NCBI GenBank assembly: GCA_945868875.1
Contig: CAMBMW010000002.1
Span: 1 to 56,041, forward strand
Source of the DNA: an uncultured Treponema sp.
GTDB lineage: Bacteria; Spirochaetota; Spirochaetia; Treponematales; Treponemataceae
Direction: 5' to 3'
DNA length: 56,041 nucleotides
Part shown: positions 9,138 through 18,345 of the stretch, one piece after another
Layout: each line of letters opens with the position of its first letter
Numbering within the stretch: position 1 is the first letter of the stretch
Notes under the pieces: generated by a model
Told to the model about the DNA's origin: nothing
What the model saw: the letters and a program-made list of their open reading frames with translations, nothing else
Databases searched by the model: none
Translations under genes and position numbers: made by a program

Positions 9138-10229
9138 ATGGCAAAAGATGCGCTTTCTTTGGCTTGGAGTGATATGAAATGCCGTCATTTTGCAACGGCA
9201 ATCAAACGTTTGGAATCTCGGGCTGATGTTTATGAAGAAAATTTTGAGTATTATCTTACTTTAGGAATTGCTTGTCTTTATGTGGGGGATGTTGGTGCGT
9301 CTTCTTCATATTTTCAGATGGCACGTAAAATAAAACTTACAGACACGAGACTTCTTCTTGGACAGGCTGCAATTTTTCTTCGGCGTGGTGATACAGCAAG
9401 GGCACTTCAATATTATCTTGAAATTCTTGAAAATGATCCTCAAAATAAGATAGCAGCCTCAGCAATGGAATTTATCAGAATTCATGGTGATTATGATACT
9501 ATTTGCAGATGGGTTGATACTGGTAGAATTGAGCAGTTTTATCCTCCGCTTGGAATTAATCCTCAAAAAGTTCGGCTAGTTTGTTTTGTTACTGCTGCAT
9601 GCATCGCTGGTTGTGTTTTTGCTTTTTCGTTATTGAATTCTCACAAGAAGATTTTGAATTTGAGACAAGATTTGTCTGTCCTTGAGCTTTCTTCTGATGA
9701 AAAAAATCAGGCTACTGAAAAAGATTTGTCTACTCAAAGTTTTAATTTTATTCTGTCTTCAAAAGAGATAACAAAAAAATATCAGAATGCATTAAATTTT
9801 TTTCAAAATCACAAAGATAATGCAGCTCAAATTGAAGTGAATTATATTTTAAATTCGAATGCGTCTGTTTCAATCAAAAATAAAGCTTCCATGCTCATGA
9901 CATATTTTGAAATTCCTGATTTTGATTCAATTTCTGATGTTCCTTCTTTTTCTGATGTCGGAAAAAATAATTGCCTTTACATTGACTGCTGGGTTGATTG
10001 GGGTGGAAAAATTGCAAATTTGAAAACTTACGAAAACGGTTCTTTTGACTGTGATTTATTGGTAGGGGACGAATCACTTTCCAGGTATGAAGGCACTGTT
10101 AGAGTTCATTTTGATTCTGCTGTCAACATTGATCCAAATAAATATGTGAAAATTCTAGGAAAAATTGCACTGGAAGATGGAATGATTTTTTTAAAAGGTC
10201 GTTCCGTTTATCAAAGTGTTTATAATTAG
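9138..10229 (+). CDS. TPR protein with single transmembrane segment
   Basis: A 363-residue protein. Residues 1-125 are TPR-like (LGIACLYVGDVGASSSYFQM, AIFLRRGDTARALQYYLEIL). A single hydrophobic segment lies at about 146-166 (VRLVCFVTAACIAGCVFAFSL), followed by a linker and a C-terminal beta-rich domain (about 275-360) with the sequence CWVDWGGKIANL. With no signal peptide, the TPR half would be cytoplasmic and the C-terminal half periplasmic. No catalytic motif is seen and no family recognised. It lies upstream of recA but is separated by about 214 bp that contain a promoter. Confidence 0.7.
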   Translation: MAKDALSLAWSDMKCRHFATAIKRLESRADVYEENFEYYLTLGIACLYVGDVGASSSYFQMARKIKLTDTRLLLGQAAIFLRRGDTARALQYYLEILENDPQNKIAASAMEFIRIHGDYDTICRWVDTGRIEQFYPPLGINPQKVRLVCFVTAACIAGCVFAFSLLNSHKKILNLRQDLSVLELSSDEKNQATEKDLSTQSFNFILSSKEITKKYQNALNFFQNHKDNAAQIEVNYILNSNASVSIKNKASMLMTYFEIPDFDSISDVPSFSDVGKNNCLYIDCWVDWGGKIANLKTYENGSFDCDLLVGDESLSRYEGTVRVHFDSAVNIDPNKYVKILGKIALEDGMIFLKGRSVYQSVYN

Positions 10230-10254
10230 CAAAAAATATGATAGAATTGCTAAT
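10225..10254 (+). terminator. hairpin after the TPR-TM gene
   Basis: ATTAGCAA (10225-10232) and TTGCTAAT (10247-10254) form a perfect 8-bp stem with a 14-nt loop that overlaps the gene's stop codon. There is no clear T-run behind it, so termination would be weak. Confidence 0.3.
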
Positions 10255-10365
10255 AGTTCAGTTCGATTAAAGCTGAGTATTTGGGTTTGTTAAAATAATA
10301 ATTTTTGATTAGGTTTACAAATGTAAAGTAAAAGATAAAAAATATCAAAAAAAAGTCAAAAAAAA

Positions 10366-10395
10366 TTGCATTTTTTTTTCTTTTTTTGGTATAAA
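10366..10395 (+). promoter_or_regulatory. recA promoter candidate
   Basis: TTGCAT (10366-10371) and TATAAA (10390-10395) are 18 bp apart, bridged by a near-continuous T tract that may add intrinsic curvature. No LexA-like palindrome is visible around it. The leader to the ATG at 10444 carries a strong GGGAGGAAGG ribosome site (10425-10434). Confidence 0.5.
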
Positions 10396-10443
10396 ATCGT
10401 TTGGTTTGAGCCATATTATATATTGGGAGGAAGGTGGCTTTTT

Positions 10444-11577
10444 ATGTCTAGTTCAAATTCTACTCCGATGGAATTATCGGAAAAAATGAAGGCTTTGGAA
10501 GCAGCGAGACTTCAGATTGAAAAACAGTTTGGTCAAGGTGCAATTATGAAGCTTGGTGATAAGGCTGATGTTACTGGAATTGAGGTGATTCCATCTGGTT
10601 CTATTCTGCTTGATGAAGCACTAGGAATTGGAGGGTATCCGAAAGGACGCGTTATAGAAATGTATGGTCCTGAAAGTTCTGGAAAGACGACTTTGGCTTT
10701 ACATGCCATAGCTGAGTCTCAGAAGCTTGGTGGTGTTGCGGCTTTTGTTGATGCAGAGCATGCTTTGGATCCTGTTTATGCTAAGAATCTTGGTGTGAAT
10801 ATTGATGAATTATGGGTATCTCAACCAGATACTGGTGAGCAGGCTTTGGAGATTACTGAAAATCTTGTTAGAAGTGGTGCTGTTGATATTATTGTTGTCG
10901 ATTCTGTTGCGGCTTTGACTCCTGAGAAAGAGATTGAAGGAGAAATGGGTGATGCTGTAATGGGTATGCAGGCACGATTGATGAGTCAGGCATTAAGAAA
11001 ACTGACGGCGATTATCGGAAAATCAAATTGTATTGTTATTTTTATTAATCAGATTCGTATGAAGATTGGAGTTATGTTTGGAAGTCCTGAAACTACAACT
11101 GGTGGACAGGCTTTGAAATTCTTTTCTTCGGTGAGACTGGAAATTCGTAGAGTTGAAACAATTGATGGTAAAGGCGATGAAGATGCAGTTGGAAACCGTG
11201 TACGTGTAAAGATTGTTAAAAATAAGGTTGCACCTCCTTTCAGGAAGTGTGAACTTGATATTTATTTTGGTAAGGGTATTTCTGCGAGTGCAAGTCTTCT
11301 TGATTCTGCTGTAAAACACGGAATTATTGATAAACGTGGTGCATGGTATACGATGGGTGAAGAAAAAATTGGTCAAGGTAAAGAAAACGCTACAAGTTAT
11401 ATCGAGCAAAATGTTGAACTTGCAAAAGAAATCGAAAAGAAAATTCGTGCCGAAGTATTTCCTGGTCAAGTGTTAAAACAAAAAGAAGAAGGTGTTTCTG
11501 CTGAAAAAGGAAAGAAAACTTCTAAAAAGTCAGCAGATTCTGAAACAAACGCTGATTTACAAAATGGACTTTTCTAG
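10444..11577 (+). CDS. recA: recombinase RecA
   Basis: DNA strand-exchange ATPase for homologous recombination and repair. It has 377 residues from the ATG at 10444, chosen because GGGAGGAAGG lies 9 nt upstream and the sequence then begins [18 protein letters not shown] like other RecA N-termini; an upstream in-frame extension from 10366 overlaps the promoter. The Walker A motif GPESSGKTT, the VDAEHALDP segment, the Walker B region [11 protein letters not shown] and the loop [10 protein letters not shown] are all intact. The C-terminal tail is Lys/Glu-rich. folK follows after only 3 bp. Confidence 0.97.
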   Translation: MSSSNSTPMELSEKMKALEAARLQIEKQFGQGAIMKLGDKADVTGIEVIPSGSILLDEALGIGGYPKGRVIEMYGPESSGKTTLALHAIAESQKLGGVAAFVDAEHALDPVYAKNLGVNIDELWVSQPDTGEQALEITENLVRSGAVDIIVVDSVAALTPEKEIEGEMGDAVMGMQARLMSQALRKLTAIIGKSNCIVIFINQIRMKIGVMFGSPETTTGGQALKFFSSVRLEIRRVETIDGKGDEDAVGNRVRVKIVKNKVAPPFRKCELDIYFGKGISASASLLDSAVKHGIIDKRGAWYTMGEEKIGQGKENATSYIEQNVELAKEIEKKIRAEVFPGQVLKQKEEGVSAEKGKKTSKKSADSETNADLQNGLF

Positions 11578-11580
11578 AAA

Positions 11581-12168
11581 ATGAAACGTGTTCTATTGGG
11601 ATTAGGTTCGAATAGACCATATAAAAGCTATACTTCATTGGAGCTTCTTTCTTTTGCAAGAAAGGAGCTCCTTTCTGTTCTTATAGATTGTGAGTTTTCT
11701 TCTGTATACAGAACTAAAGCAATGTATTACGAAAACCAACAGGATTTTTATAATATGGTTGCTGCAGGATATGTAAACGATGATAAAAATCCTTTTGAGT
11801 TATTAAAAACTATAAATCAGATAGAAGCAAAATATGGAAGAGATAGAAAAAAAGAATTTAGAAACGGACCACGTTCTTTGGATATTGACATTGAGTTATT
11901 TGGAGATGATGTTGTCTGCACTCAGGTTCTTGAAATCCCCCATAAAAGACTAAGTGAAAGAGCATTTGTTTTAATACCTTCTCTTGAGGTTTTAACAAAA
12001 CCTGCCGATGAATTAATAAGAAAGAAGTTTGCATGTTATCTTGACGAAATTAAAAAGAATACCAGCGTAGATGATGTGCAGAAAATCTATTCTTTTACAA
12101 AGGCAGAATCTTATGGAACAGACGAACAATGTTGCAGAAACTCAAACAATTGTGAAACATGCTTATAA
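11581..12168 (+). CDS. folK: 2-amino-4-hydroxy-6-hydroxymethyldihydropteridine pyrophosphokinase
   Basis: Transfers pyrophosphate from ATP to the hydroxymethyl-pterin in folate synthesis. The N-terminal LGLGSNRPYKSY, FYNMVAAGYV, INQIEAKYGRDR and the HPPK signature NGPRSLDIDIELFGDD are all visible. At 195 residues it is slightly longer than the usual 160 because of a C-terminal tail. The last 56 nt overlap scpA in another frame, which suggests translational coupling. Confidence 0.9.
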   Translation: MKRVLLGLGSNRPYKSYTSLELLSFARKELLSVLIDCEFSSVYRTKAMYYENQQDFYNMVAAGYVNDDKNPFELLKTINQIEAKYGRDRKKEFRNGPRSLDIDIELFGDDVVCTQVLEIPHKRLSERAFVLIPSLEVLTKPADELIRKKFACYLDEIKKNTSVDDVQKIYSFTKAESYGTDEQCCRNSNNCETCL

Positions 12169-12919
12169 GGCAGGAGAGTTTGAAGGACCTCTGGATTTAT
12201 TGTGGACATTAATCCGTGAAAGCAAAGTAAATATTTACGATATTCCTATTGCCCAGATTACAGAACAATATCTTGAATATTTGGATTACGCAGTTCAAAC
12301 TGATTTGGGAGATTTGTCAGAATTCTATAGTTGGGCTGCAAAACTTATCTATATCAAAAGTCGTATGCTTCTTCCAGTTGAAGTTGCTTATGATGATGAG
12401 GATGAGGAAGATCCGCGTCAGGAACTAGTGGAAAAATTGATTGAATATCAGAAGTTTAAAAAACTTTCATCACTTATGGAAGAGCAGGAAGATGATTCTG
12501 AATGGAATTTTGAAAGAAAAAAGATTCAAAGAGTTCTCCCTTTTGATGAAAATGAATCAATGTGGGAAGAGGTAGATACCTGGGAATTACTTCAGCAGAT
12601 GCAAAGTATTTTTAAGTCAATTATGAATCAATATTCAAATGAAAAAATTTTGAATATGTATGAAGAAATATCTGTGAACGAGAAAATCACTTTGCTGAAT
12701 GAATTGTTGGAAAATCACAGTGAATGTCTTTTTACAGATTTATTGACTAGACCTGGAAATGAAATGGATGTTATTTGTGCATTTATGGCAATCCTAGAGG
12801 CTGTGAAATTCAATATGATTCGTATAATGCAGAATAAGCTTTTTGGTGATATAAAAATTTGTGCACGCCCAAAAGAAGAAGGTTATATTCCTTCTGAAGA
12901 AGAACTTACAACAAATTAG
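12113..12919 (+). CDS. scpA: segregation and condensation protein A
   Basis: Kleisin subunit of the SMC-ScpAB condensin. The family opening FEGPLDLLWTLIRESKVNIYDIP and the segment LEYLDYAVQTDLGDLSEFY with AAKLIYIKSRMLLP are diagnostic in substance. An acidic linker (YDDEDEEDP) precedes the C-terminal winged helix (about 200-265). I start at the ATG at 12113 (MEQTNNVAETQ); the longer frame from 12071 has no ribosome site and is embedded in folK. It overlaps the folK 3' end by 56 nt and is followed by scpB after a few bases. Confidence 0.93.
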   Translation: MEQTNNVAETQTIVKHAYKAGEFEGPLDLLWTLIRESKVNIYDIPIAQITEQYLEYLDYAVQTDLGDLSEFYSWAAKLIYIKSRMLLPVEVAYDDEDEEDPRQELVEKLIEYQKFKKLSSLMEEQEDDSEWNFERKKIQRVLPFDENESMWEEVDTWELLQQMQSIFKSIMNQYSNEKILNMYEEISVNEKITLLNELLENHSECLFTDLLTRPGNEMDVICAFMAILEAVKFNMIRIMQNKLFGDIKICARPKEEGYIPSEEELTTN

Positions 12920-12928
12920 GATATGAAA

Positions 12929-13468
12929 ATGGAATTTGAAAAAGAAACAGCATTGTGTGAAACTGTTTTATTTTTGGAAAGTGAACCTTTAACTGTCAAA
13001 ATGCTTTCAAATAAAGCACAGTTATCAGAAGAGGTTGTAGAAAAATGTATTGAAAGGTTAAAAGAAAAATATAAAGCAAATGATTCTGGAATTGAACTTG
13101 CAATGATAACTGGTGGCTGGACTCTTACACCAAAAAAAGAATATTGGGATGTTTTAAAAGAAGTGTATGGTTCAAAACGTGAAGGAAAACTTTCAAAATC
13201 GGCAATGGAAACTCTTGCTATTATAGCCTATTCACAACCAATAACTCGTGCTGAAATTGAACAGATAAGGGGTGTTGGAGTGGATAATATGATCAGACTG
13301 TTGATTGAAAGAAATCTGATAAAAGAAGTTGGTAAAAAAGAAGCGCCAGGAAGACCTGTTCTTTTTGGTACTACAAAAGAATTTTTAAAACTGTTCAGAC
13401 TCAATTCTATATCTGAACTTCCAAAACTTGATGAAGACGAACAAGAGAGGTTTGAACTTGCAAGATAA
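12929..13468 (+). CDS. scpB: segregation and condensation protein B
   Basis: Second accessory subunit of bacterial condensin, two winged-helix domains that dimerise and bind ScpA. The core signature SAMETLAIIAYSQPITRAEIEQIRG and the VGVDNMIRLLIERNLIKEVGKKEAPGRP region are clear. An AGG at 12918-12920 is 8 nt from the ATG at 12929 but only 2 nt from the ATG at 12923, so I prefer 12929 (MEFEKE). The 3' end overlaps the rluB reading frame. Confidence 0.93.
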   Translation: MEFEKETALCETVLFLESEPLTVKMLSNKAQLSEEVVEKCIERLKEKYKANDSGIELAMITGGWTLTPKKEYWDVLKEVYGSKREGKLSKSAMETLAIIAYSQPITRAEIEQIRGVGVDNMIRLLIERNLIKEVGKKEAPGRPVLFGTTKEFLKLFRLNSISELPKLDEDEQERFELAR

Positions 13469-14222
13469 GTTTATAAATAAATCAGAATTACAGAGTGAAG
13501 AAAAACAGATTCGCCTTCAGGTTTATCTTTCACATTGTGGTGTAGCAAGCAGACGGGCTTCAGAAAAAATCATTCAGGAAGGACGTGTTTCTGTAAACGG
13601 GCAGATTGTAAGAGAACTTGGAACAAAAGTTAGTGATGATGATGATGTTTTAGTTGATGGAAAAAAAATCAGACTTGAAGAAAATAAACGTTATGTTCTA
13701 TTAAATAAACCTGCTGGATTTGTCTGTTCATCTTCAGATGAAAAAGGTCGTGCCTGTGCATGGGATTTACTTAAAGAAAAATATTCAGAAAGATTATATA
13801 ATGTCGGTCGACTTGATATGTACAGCAAAGGGATGATAATTTTTACAAATGACGGAGAATTTGCAGCTAAGTTATCACATCCTTCTAGTCAAATAGAAAA
13901 AGAGTATATAGTAGAAACAAGTCAGGATATTCCTCAAGATTTTCCAGAGAAATTTGAAAAAGGTATTCGTGTTGAAGGAAAATTTTATAAATGTCTTCAC
14001 TGTGAGATTTTAAAACCTAGAAAAATCAAAATTATTTTAATAGAAGGAAAAAACCGTGAAATTCGAAATGTATTGGATTCACAAAATATAGGTACTAAAT
14101 CATTAGTCAGAGTGCGTATTGGTAATGTAAAACTTGATGACTTAAAGCCTGGAGAATTTAGAGATTTAACAAAATTTGAAATTCAACGCTTGATTTCTCT
14201 ATGCGAAAACAAAAAATTATAG
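13458..14222 (+). CDS. rluB: pseudouridine synthase, RluB/RsuA family
   Basis: Isomerises a uridine of 23S (or 16S) rRNA. An N-terminal S4 RNA-binding domain (LQVYLSHCGVASRRASE, EGRVSVNGQIV) precedes the catalytic domain, with the catalytic-Asp motif NVGRLDMYSKGMIIFTNDG and the LVRVRIG segment. No ATG fits well. The open frame starts at ATG 13428 deep inside scpB, but a TTG at 13458 has AAGAGAGG (13442-13449) 8 nt upstream and starts LQDKFINKSE, so a TTG start translationally coupled to scpB is my choice. scpA-scpB-rluB is a common bacterial arrangement. RluB versus another RsuA-family member is inferred from context. Confidence 0.88.
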   Translation: MQDKFINKSELQSEEKQIRLQVYLSHCGVASRRASEKIIQEGRVSVNGQIVRELGTKVSDDDDVLVDGKKIRLEENKRYVLLNKPAGFVCSSSDEKGRACAWDLLKEKYSERLYNVGRLDMYSKGMIIFTNDGEFAAKLSHPSSQIEKEYIVETSQDIPQDFPEKFEKGIRVEGKFYKCLHCEILKPRKIKIILIEGKNREIRNVLDSQNIGTKSLVRVRIGNVKLDDLKPGEFRDLTKFEIQRLISLCENKKL

Positions 14223-14264
14223 TATATTAAAGATAAGTTTTATTATAAAAATGAGGATACTAAA

Positions 14265-14897
14265 ATGATTATAGCAATTGATGGTCCTGCAGGAACTGGT
14301 AAAAGTACAATCGCTTCGATGATTGCAAAGAAGCTTAACATAACTTTTTTGAATAGCGGTGGATTCTACAGAACTTTGACAATTGCAATTCTGGATGCCG
14401 GCGTTGATTATAGCGACGAAGAAAAAACAATTGAATTTTGCAGAAATCAGAAAATTGAATATACTGCTGATAGTCATTTTATTTTAAATGGAAAAGATGT
14501 TACAGCTCATCTTCATGATGACAGGGTAGCAAAAAATGTAGCACAGGTGAGTGCAATTATTCCAGTCAGACATTTTGTAAATGACTTGATGCGAGAGATT
14601 ACAAAATCTTTAAGCATCGTTTGTGAAGGACGAGATATGACAACTGTAGTCTTTCCTGATGCTGAGTATAAGATTTATCTTGATGCAAGTGCTGAAGTTC
14701 GTGCCAAAAGACGTTTTGAACAGGGTGTAAGTGATATGACTCTGGAACAAATAAAACAGTCAATTATTGAACGTGACAACATCGATAAAAATAAAAAGGA
14801 AGGAGCGTTAAAGATTGCAAAAGATGCAATATATATTGACACTTCTAACTTGACGATTGATGATGTTTGTGCGATAATATATAAACAAATTTCATAA
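14265..14897 (+). CDS. cmk: cytidylate kinase
   Basis: Phosphorylates CMP and dCMP. The 210 residues have the P-loop GPAGTGKST at residues 6-14, the substrate segment NSGGFYRTL, CEGRDMTTVVFPDAEYKIYLDA and the RAKRRFEQ lid region. The family's usual DTGAMYR reads NSGGFYR here, a conservative variation. It lies 15 bp upstream of rpsA, the classical cmk-rpsA pairing. Confidence 0.93.
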   Translation: MIIAIDGPAGTGKSTIASMIAKKLNITFLNSGGFYRTLTIAILDAGVDYSDEEKTIEFCRNQKIEYTADSHFILNGKDVTAHLHDDRVAKNVAQVSAIIPVRHFVNDLMREITKSLSIVCEGRDMTTVVFPDAEYKIYLDASAEVRAKRRFEQGVSDMTLEQIKQSIIERDNIDKNKKEGALKIAKDAIYIDTSNLTIDDVCAIIYKQIS

Positions 14898-14912
14898 TTT
14901 AAAGGTTTTACA

Positions 14913-16628
14913 ATGGAAGAAATGGAAGTGGAAAAGGAAGTTGCCCAGAACTCCAAGGGAGACTTTCAGGCACAATTAGAGGCATCTCTGAAAGAATTCA
15001 ATGCACCTCAAGCAGGTCAGTTGGTAGAAGGAACAGTTGTTCAGGTCACAAACGATTATGTTTATGTTGACATTGGAGACAAATCAGAGGGATTAATCCC
15101 TGTTGAGGAGTTCGCAGAAGGTCTGCCGAAAGAAGGGGATAAGGTACAGGCATTGTTGTCAGGCCATAATGCAAATGGTCCTGTTTTATCAAAAAAGAAA
15201 GCTGATTCAAAACGCTTTTTAAAAGAAATTCAGGCAGCTTGGAAAGAAAAAACTCCAGTTGATGGAATTATTTCAAAAGTTGTAAAAAGCGGATATGAAG
15301 TTAACCTTGGTATTGATAAAACTGCTTTCTTGCCAATCAGTCAGGCTGATTCAGATAAAATTGAAAAACCTGAATCTTTGCTTGGTTTAAAGTCGAAATT
15401 CTATATTGAACGTCTTTATTCTGATAACAAACTCAATCCTGTAGTTAATAGACGTAAATATTTGGAAGAAGAGGTTGATTCAAAACGTGAAGCATTCTTT
15501 AACTCTGTTCAGATTGGTGATACAGTAAAAGGAACTGTAAAAAGTTTCACAAGTTTTGGTGCTTTCATTGATTTAGGTGGATTTGACGGTCTTCTTCACA
15601 TTAATGATATGAGTTGGGGTCATGTTGCACGCCCTAAAGATTTTGTAAAGAAAGGTCAGGAAATTGAATTAAAAGTAATTCGTCTTGATCCAGCTGAAAA
15701 GAGAATTAATCTTTCTTTGAAACACTTTACAGAAGATCCTTGGATTCATTTTGAAGAAAAATATCATGTAAATGATATTGTAAAAGGAAAAGTAACAAAA
15801 CTTACAGAATTTGGTGCTTTTGTTGAATTAGAAGAAGGAATTGAAGGTCTTGTTCATATCAGTGAATTCTCTTGGACAAAGAAAATCAATAAGCCTGGTG
15901 ATATGGTTTCTCTCGGTCAGGAAGTTGAAGCTGTTATTCTTGGATATGATATTCAAGCAGGACGTGTTTCTCTTGGATTTAAACAGGCAACTCCAAATCC
16001 ATGGGATACAATAAATGAAAGATATGCTCCAGGAACAAAAGTTCACGGAAATGTTGTAAAAATTACAAATGCAGGTGCTTTCGTTTCTCTGGAAGACGGA
16101 ATTGACGGATTCCTTCATGCTGATGATATTTCTTGGACAAAAAAAGTTAAACATCCTGGAAGCGAATTAACTGTAAATCAGGAAGTTGATGCTGTAGTTT
16201 TGGAATGTGATTCTGAGTCACACAGAATTAGAGTTGGAATCAAACAACTTACTGACAATCCTTGGAAGGAATTTGCTGAGCAGTATAAAGCTGGTTCAAC
16301 ATTGGAAGGTGAAATCACTTCAATCACTGATTTTGGTGTATTTGTTAAAGCTCCAAATGGAATCGAAGGTCTTGTAAACAAAGCAAATTTGAGTGATGAC
16401 AAAGATGTTCCTTTTGAAGAAGCTGTAACAAAATATAAAGTTGGTGATAAAATCAATGTATATGTTGTTGACGTAAAAGTTGAAAAAGAACAGGTTGCAT
16501 TCTCAGTTCGTGAGTACAAACGTAAACAGCAGCGTGATGAAATTTCTCAGTATATGTCTACTGCAAATGGTGATGATGAAGGTGCATACACTTTGGGAGA
16601 AATGTTAAAATCACAGAAAAATGACTAG
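14913..16628 (+). CDS. rpsA: 30S ribosomal protein S1
   Basis: mRNA-binding ribosomal protein with six S1 (OB-fold) domains in 571 residues, matching the usual size. Repeats begin at about residues 36, 112, 196, 281, 368 and 455 and show the signature GxVxxxxxFGAFVxLxxGxxGLxHxSE (for example KSFTSFGAFIDLGGFDGLLH and KLTEFGAFVELEEGIEGLVH). Repeats 3-5 keep LKxFTEDPW / LTDNPW-type linkers. AAAGG sits before the ATG. A good terminator follows. Confidence 0.96.
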   Translation: MEEMEVEKEVAQNSKGDFQAQLEASLKEFNAPQAGQLVEGTVVQVTNDYVYVDIGDKSEGLIPVEEFAEGLPKEGDKVQALLSGHNANGPVLSKKKADSKRFLKEIQAAWKEKTPVDGIISKVVKSGYEVNLGIDKTAFLPISQADSDKIEKPESLLGLKSKFYIERLYSDNKLNPVVNRRKYLEEEVDSKREAFFNSVQIGDTVKGTVKSFTSFGAFIDLGGFDGLLHINDMSWGHVARPKDFVKKGQEIELKVIRLDPAEKRINLSLKHFTEDPWIHFEEKYHVNDIVKGKVTKLTEFGAFVELEEGIEGLVHISEFSWTKKINKPGDMVSLGQEVEAVILGYDIQAGRVSLGFKQATPNPWDTINERYAPGTKVHGNVVKITNAGAFVSLEDGIDGFLHADDISWTKKVKHPGSELTVNQEVDAVVLECDSESHRIRVGIKQLTDNPWKEFAEQYKAGSTLEGEITSITDFGVFVKAPNGIEGLVNKANLSDDKDVPFEEAVTKYKVGDKINVYVVDVKVEKEQVAFSVREYKRKQQRDEISQYMSTANGDDEGAYTLGEMLKSQKND

Positions 16629-16665
16629 TTTATATTGAAGAGATTTTCGATATTAATAAACTAGA

Positions 16666-16711
16666 AAACTGTCTGATGATTTTCTTTAAATTGTCAGACA
16701 GTTTATTTTTT
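16666..16711 (+). terminator. rho-independent terminator after rpsA
   Basis: AAACTGTCTGA (16666-16676) pairs perfectly with TCAGACAGTTT (16694-16704), 11 bp, followed by A and six T (16706-16711). It ends only 12 nt before the next ATG, so the following regulator must use a promoter overlapping this hairpin or depend on readthrough. Confidence 0.8.
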
Positions 16712-16722
16712 ATAATAACAGA

Positions 16723-17625
16723 ATGAATAAAAATTTAGTACCTTTTGCCGGATTAAGTGCTTTTGCAATTCAAATGAGAGATTTAATTGATAATCTTTCA
16801 AAAGATAATGCTTCTGTTTTGCTTATTGGTGAAAGGGGAACTGGAAAACGTTTGATTTCTCAGCATATTCATTATAAAGCATCTGGAAATTTTGGGTACT
16901 ATTTTGAGATTAATTGTAAGTCTTTTGACAAACAGCAGATTATTGAATCTTTTTCTACTGTAGAAAATCTCATTGCATTAAATCAAAAAATAACTCTCTT
17001 TTTAAGTTTTGTAGATGAATTATCTGATGAAATGCAGCAGATTTTTAAAACTTTTTTACAAAAAACTGTAAAAAAAAGTTTGAATATAAAAATAATTTGT
17101 TCTGTTGAAAATTCATTGGAAGAAAAAGTTTCCAGAGGTTATTTTCTACCTGATTTATATTATAGACTTAATTCTGTGGTGCTCAATGTTTTACCATTGC
17201 GTCAACGGAAGGAAGATATAATTCCAATTGCTCAAACTTATTTAAAAAGTTTTAGTAAAAAATCAGGATATCATTTTTCAGATTTTTCTGAAGATGCAAA
17301 AACTGTGATGGAAAATTACATCTGGACTGGAAATGCAGATGAATTGATAAATGCTGTACAAAGGGCTTTTATTGTAGGAAATCCTCCTGTGATAAACAGT
17401 TCTGATTTGGGAGTTTTTAGTTCACAAATATTTTTTAATAATAATTGTCAAAATAATAATGAAAGAAAAACATTAAAAAATGCTATAGAATCTTTTAAAA
17501 AAGAATATGTGACAAAAATTCTTGAGGAAAACAGTTGGAATCAAACAAAAACTGCTAAAGTACTTGGAATACAACGTACTTATGTGATAAAATTAATAAA
17601 TGAACTTAATATTCAAAAAAAATAA
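16723..17625 (+). CDS. degenerate NtrC-type AAA+ regulator with Fis HTH
   Basis: A 300-residue protein laid out as a sigma54 activator without a receiver domain: AAA+ core (about 1-215) with Walker A GERGTGKR, the conserved INCKSF, a Walker B-like TLFLSFVDELSDEMQQ, and the LPLRQRKEDI sensor-II region, then a Fis-type helix-turn-helix at about 250-298 (NSWNQTKTAKVLGIQRTYVIKLI). The stretch between INCKSF and Walker B is far shorter than normal and has no GAFTGA loop, the element that contacts sigma54. As known for the family, loss of GAFTGA prevents sigma54 activation, so it is probably a DNA-binding AAA+ regulator of ordinary promoters or of unknown output (inference). Confidence 0.75.
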   Translation: MNKNLVPFAGLSAFAIQMRDLIDNLSKDNASVLLIGERGTGKRLISQHIHYKASGNFGYYFEINCKSFDKQQIIESFSTVENLIALNQKITLFLSFVDELSDEMQQIFKTFLQKTVKKSLNIKIICSVENSLEEKVSRGYFLPDLYYRLNSVVLNVLPLRQRKEDIIPIAQTYLKSFSKKSGYHFSDFSEDAKTVMENYIWTGNADELINAVQRAFIVGNPPVINSSDLGVFSSQIFFNNNCQNNNERKTLKNAIESFKKEYVTKILEENSWNQTKTAKVLGIQRTYVIKLINELNIQKK

Positions 17626-17666
17626 AGTTATTGCTTTGTTGCAGAATTATTTTGGGAGAATTAATA

Positions 17667-18335
17667 ATGGCAGAGAAAGAAGAAAAACAGATATCAGGAA
17701 AAAAATTAGATAGTTTTTTGGAAAAAAACAGAAAACTTTTGGTTATTATATTAATTGCAATAGTTGTTTGTTTGACAGGATTTATTATTGCTGTTTCTGT
17801 TTCAGCAAATCAAAAGGAAAAAAATCTTTCAAGAATTGATGAGATTTCATTTACTATGACAGATGGTTCTCAATCATTAGAAGAAGGGGAATTGACGGCT
17901 CGTAAAATAGATGCTCTTGATAAATTACAGGAACTTGTTAATAAAAGTGGAATTGCAGGAGCTCGTGCAAATCTTTTATGTGCTGAAATATCTTTTCAGA
18001 TGGAAAAATATGAAGATGCATTGAATTACTGGAAAGCTGCTGCTAATAAAGCAAAGAAAACTTACATTGAACCAATTGCTTACTATCAGATTGCAGTTTG
18101 TTATGAACAATTGGGAAATGCTGAAGAAGCAGCTGTAAATTATAAACTTGCTGCTGAGTCAAAAGATTTTGCTTTGGCTTGTCATGCAAAATTCAGTTAT
18201 GGTCGTGTTTTGGAATCTTTAGGTAAGACAGAAGAGGCTATTGCTGTTTATACTGAATTAAATGACAGCAATCCTTCTGATGATTGGGCAAAACTTGCAA
18301 AATCTAGACTGATTTCACTTAAAAACTCAAAATAG
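17667..18335 (+). CDS. membrane-anchored TPR protein (YfgM/BamD-like layout)
   Basis: A 222-residue protein from the ATG at 17667, chosen for its GGGAG site 10 nt upstream. A short cytoplasmic Lys/Glu-rich head is followed by a transmembrane helix at about residues 24-45 (LLVIILIAIVVCLTGFIIAV). A periplasmic TPR domain with at least three repeats follows (about 85-215; ISFQMEKYEDALNYWKAAAN, YEQLGNAEEAAVNYKLAA, ESLGKTEEAIAVYTEL). This layout resembles YfgM-type ancillary proteins of the Sec translocon, a possible but unproven assignment. A lipoprotein gene follows after 10 bp. Confidence 0.75.
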   Translation: MAEKEEKQISGKKLDSFLEKNRKLLVIILIAIVVCLTGFIIAVSVSANQKEKNLSRIDEISFTMTDGSQSLEEGELTARKIDALDKLQELVNKSGIAGARANLLCAEISFQMEKYEDALNYWKAAANKAKKTYIEPIAYYQIAVCYEQLGNAEEAAVNYKLAAESKDFALACHAKFSYGRVLESLGKTEEAIAVYTELNDSNPSDDWAKLAKSRLISLKNSK

Positions 18336-18345
18336 AAGGAACACT

